Source: an uncultured Planctomycetaceae bacterium (GTDB lineage Bacteria > Planctomycetota > Planctomycetia > Pirellulales > UBA1268). From it: 7,360 bases of DNA. The notes below the pieces were generated by a model that did no database searches, was not told the DNA's origin, and was given only the letters and a program-made list of their open reading frames with translations. Position numbers and translations under genes: made by a program. The stretch's first letter is position 1; every line of letters begins with the position of its first letter. Shown in pieces: positions 7,101-7,360 of this stretch. Location of the stretch: assembly GCA_937900985.1 (NCBI GenBank), contig CALCGM010000127.1:1-7360 (forward strand). The letters are read 5' to 3'.

Positions 7101-7185
7101 GATCTACCGCTGGTTTGAGCCGCCGGAGTCGCCCGACGAGATGGCTGAGCCGGGAGAAGACAGCGCCTCTCCTGCCTTTGGGTAG
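4135..7185 (+). CDS. czcA: Heavy-metal RND efflux transporter (CzcA type), open frame lacking membrane helix 1
   Basis: This is the inner-membrane proton-driven pump of a CzcCBA-like tripartite system. The open frame has 1016 codons from a GTG; with the 30 upstream codons it would be 1046, the normal family size. Numbering below is from the GTG. The porter region begins at once (LPLDAVPDLTNVQVQV, 4-19). Membrane helices 2-6 lie at about 312-470, helix 7 at about 500-523, the second porter region at about 524-835, and helices 8-12 at about 838-990. Helix 4 carries DFGVIVDGAVVMVEN (369-383), with Asp369, Asp375 and Glu382 at the spacing of the proton-relay residues of CzcA. This is the divalent-cation signature; the copper/silver branch has GAMVDAAIVMIEN instead. 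The two pore-domain Met positions I can roughly align to CusA (near 541-546 and 638-648) are not Met, which also argues against Cu(I). GRPEIANDPMGV (575-586) is typical of CzcA. Only helix 1 is missing, and without it the first periplasmic loop could not be inserted normally, so function as written is doubtful. It ends in TAG. Confidence 0.9.
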   Translation: MATLPLDAVPDLTNVQVQVLTTSPSLGPVEVEQFITFPVENAMSGLPKVEEIRSISRFGLSAVTVAFEEGTDIYWARNLINERLQQARENIPPGMGDPQMGPIATGMSEIYQFEVRAKPGYDFDQMELRTILDWQIAFQLRSVPGVIEVNTFGGQLKTYEIQVDPDRLLNFNISLSQVFQALEENNGNAGGGAIARGEEQRLIRGEGLVQSLDDIRTIVLDSRSDGTPIRISDIGEVRFAPMLRQGAVTRDGDREAVTGMVMMIMGGNSRQVVADVKERIAAINDTLPEGVFIDTFYDRTELVAKTIHTITENIGVGVVLVIVMLFLLLGDVRAGLIVAAAIPLSAMAALIAMKLAGVSANLMSLGAVDFGVIVDGAVVMVENAVRSAAGYQRKHPGSRVPLGVFKASSKEVGTPIMFAGLIVIIVFLPILSLEGVEGKMFRPMAFTFMSAMTGALILSVTVMPVMASLFLARRVSEKDTFLVRWCKALYRPLLAGAMRHPVLMLGSAIAAFVASVVLASTFGLEFVPKLDEGDIAIQATRLPSVSLATSVEMTKAMERTLLKFPQVESVVSKTGRPEIANDPMGVHQTDIFVKLRSPDGDTVADYDKQALIDQMHTALEAEVPGNSYSFTQPIELRVQELVAGVRSDIGLSLYGDDLEVLAAEGDRIVRALDSVPGAADVQAQQIAGLPYVRVKIRRDAIARYGINASAVLDAVRVIGGHVVGEVFEGQRRFPMQVRIAPRWRQDIDRIGQLKVDDALGRQIPLSQLADIVVEDGPAEISRDAIRRRLLIQCNVRGRDLAGFVADAQRTVAEKVTLPAGYSLTWGGQFENLERASSRLMIAVPVALLLIFSLVYLTFSSVRLTLLIYLNVPIAATGGIVALWIRDMPFSISAGVGFIALFGIAVMNGVVLIEHIRHLRRAGRDRQTAVTEGAIDRLRPVLMTATTDALGFLPMAISSSAGAEVQRPLATVVIGGLVTSMVLTLLVLPAIYRWFEPPESPDEMAEPGEDSASPAFG

Positions 7186-7206
7186 GCGGCAGATAGGGGG
7201 CCGCTC

Positions 7207-7342
7207 GGGGGGAGCCGGGGCTGGTCCGCCGGGCGCTCTCCTCGGCCATCCCGGCCTCGGCTCGCTCAGGCATGCGCGGCGCTTTGGCCCTCCGGGCGTC
7301 GCTTGCTCCTGCACGCCGGCGAACTCAGCCCCGGCTCCCCCC
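7207..7342. repeat. 17-bp perfect inverted repeat flanking a 102-bp spacer
   Basis: Positions 7207-7223 (six G, then AGCCGGGGCTG) are the exact reverse complement of 7326-7342 (CAGCCCCGGCT, then six C). The whole unit is 136 bp and starts 21 bp after the transporter stop. The spacer holds smaller dyads, such as GCCGGG 7228-7233 with CCCGGC 7250-7255, and one copy of CTCGCTCAG (7261-7269) that recurs at 7342-7350. The sequence CGCTC occurs on both outer flanks (7202-7206 and 7344-7348), one base off the right arm. It may be an intergenic repeat, a MITE-like remnant, or a long stem ending transcription. No gene is seen in 7186-7360. Confidence 0.6.
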
Positions 7343-7360
7343 TCGCTCAGTGAGAGGGAG

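Noticed and set aside
1..7360. CRISPR arrays, tRNA or rRNA genes, transposase genes
   Set aside because: I saw no regularly spaced direct repeats, no cloverleaf with a CCA-type acceptor, no rRNA-like sequence and no transposase motifs on either strand.

Overview
The window reads as a GC-rich bacterial chromosome segment, most likely from a planctomycete. The strongest pointer is the C-terminal domain of the first gene, which resembles a beta-rich domain I remember from many secreted planctomycete proteins. Weak or absent Shine-Dalgarno sequences before two of the four genes fit too. The assignment is from memory and composition; no marker gene is present.

All supported genes lie on the + strand. 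(1) 116-1606: a large secreted protein, probably a lipoprotein, with a long Ala/Glu/Pro-rich linker and the planctomycete-type C-terminal domain. (2) 1607-1767: an AT-richer gap with a candidate promoter and a hairpin/dyad just before the next gene. (3) 1768-2226: a small exported His-rich protein of unknown function. (4) 2446-3978: the periplasmic adaptor (membrane fusion protein, CzcB/CusB type) of a heavy-metal efflux pump. (5) 4045-7185: the matching inner-membrane RND transporter (CzcA type). (6) 7186-7360: a gene-free GC-rich stretch holding a 17-bp perfect inverted repeat.

Genes 3-5 look like one metal-export module. The transporter would pump metal out using the proton gradient, the adaptor would bridge the periplasm, and the His-rich protein may bind metal there. 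The signature in transmembrane helix 4 (DFG...VDG...VEN) is that of the divalent-cation branch (Co/Zn/Cd/Ni), not the Cu(I)/Ag(I) CusA branch. No outer-membrane channel (CzcC/TolC) gene is in the window.

The most notable observation is that the transporter reading frame starts properly at 4045 and encodes a normal first membrane helix, but is broken by an in-frame TAG at codon 30 (4132-4134). The rest is intact to 7185. A GTG lies immediately after the stop, with a GGGAG eight bases upstream, so restart is conceivable, but that product would lack helix 1. TAG is the normal stop of three genes here, so genome-wide recoding is unlikely. A nonsense mutation or a sequence error is the simplest reading.
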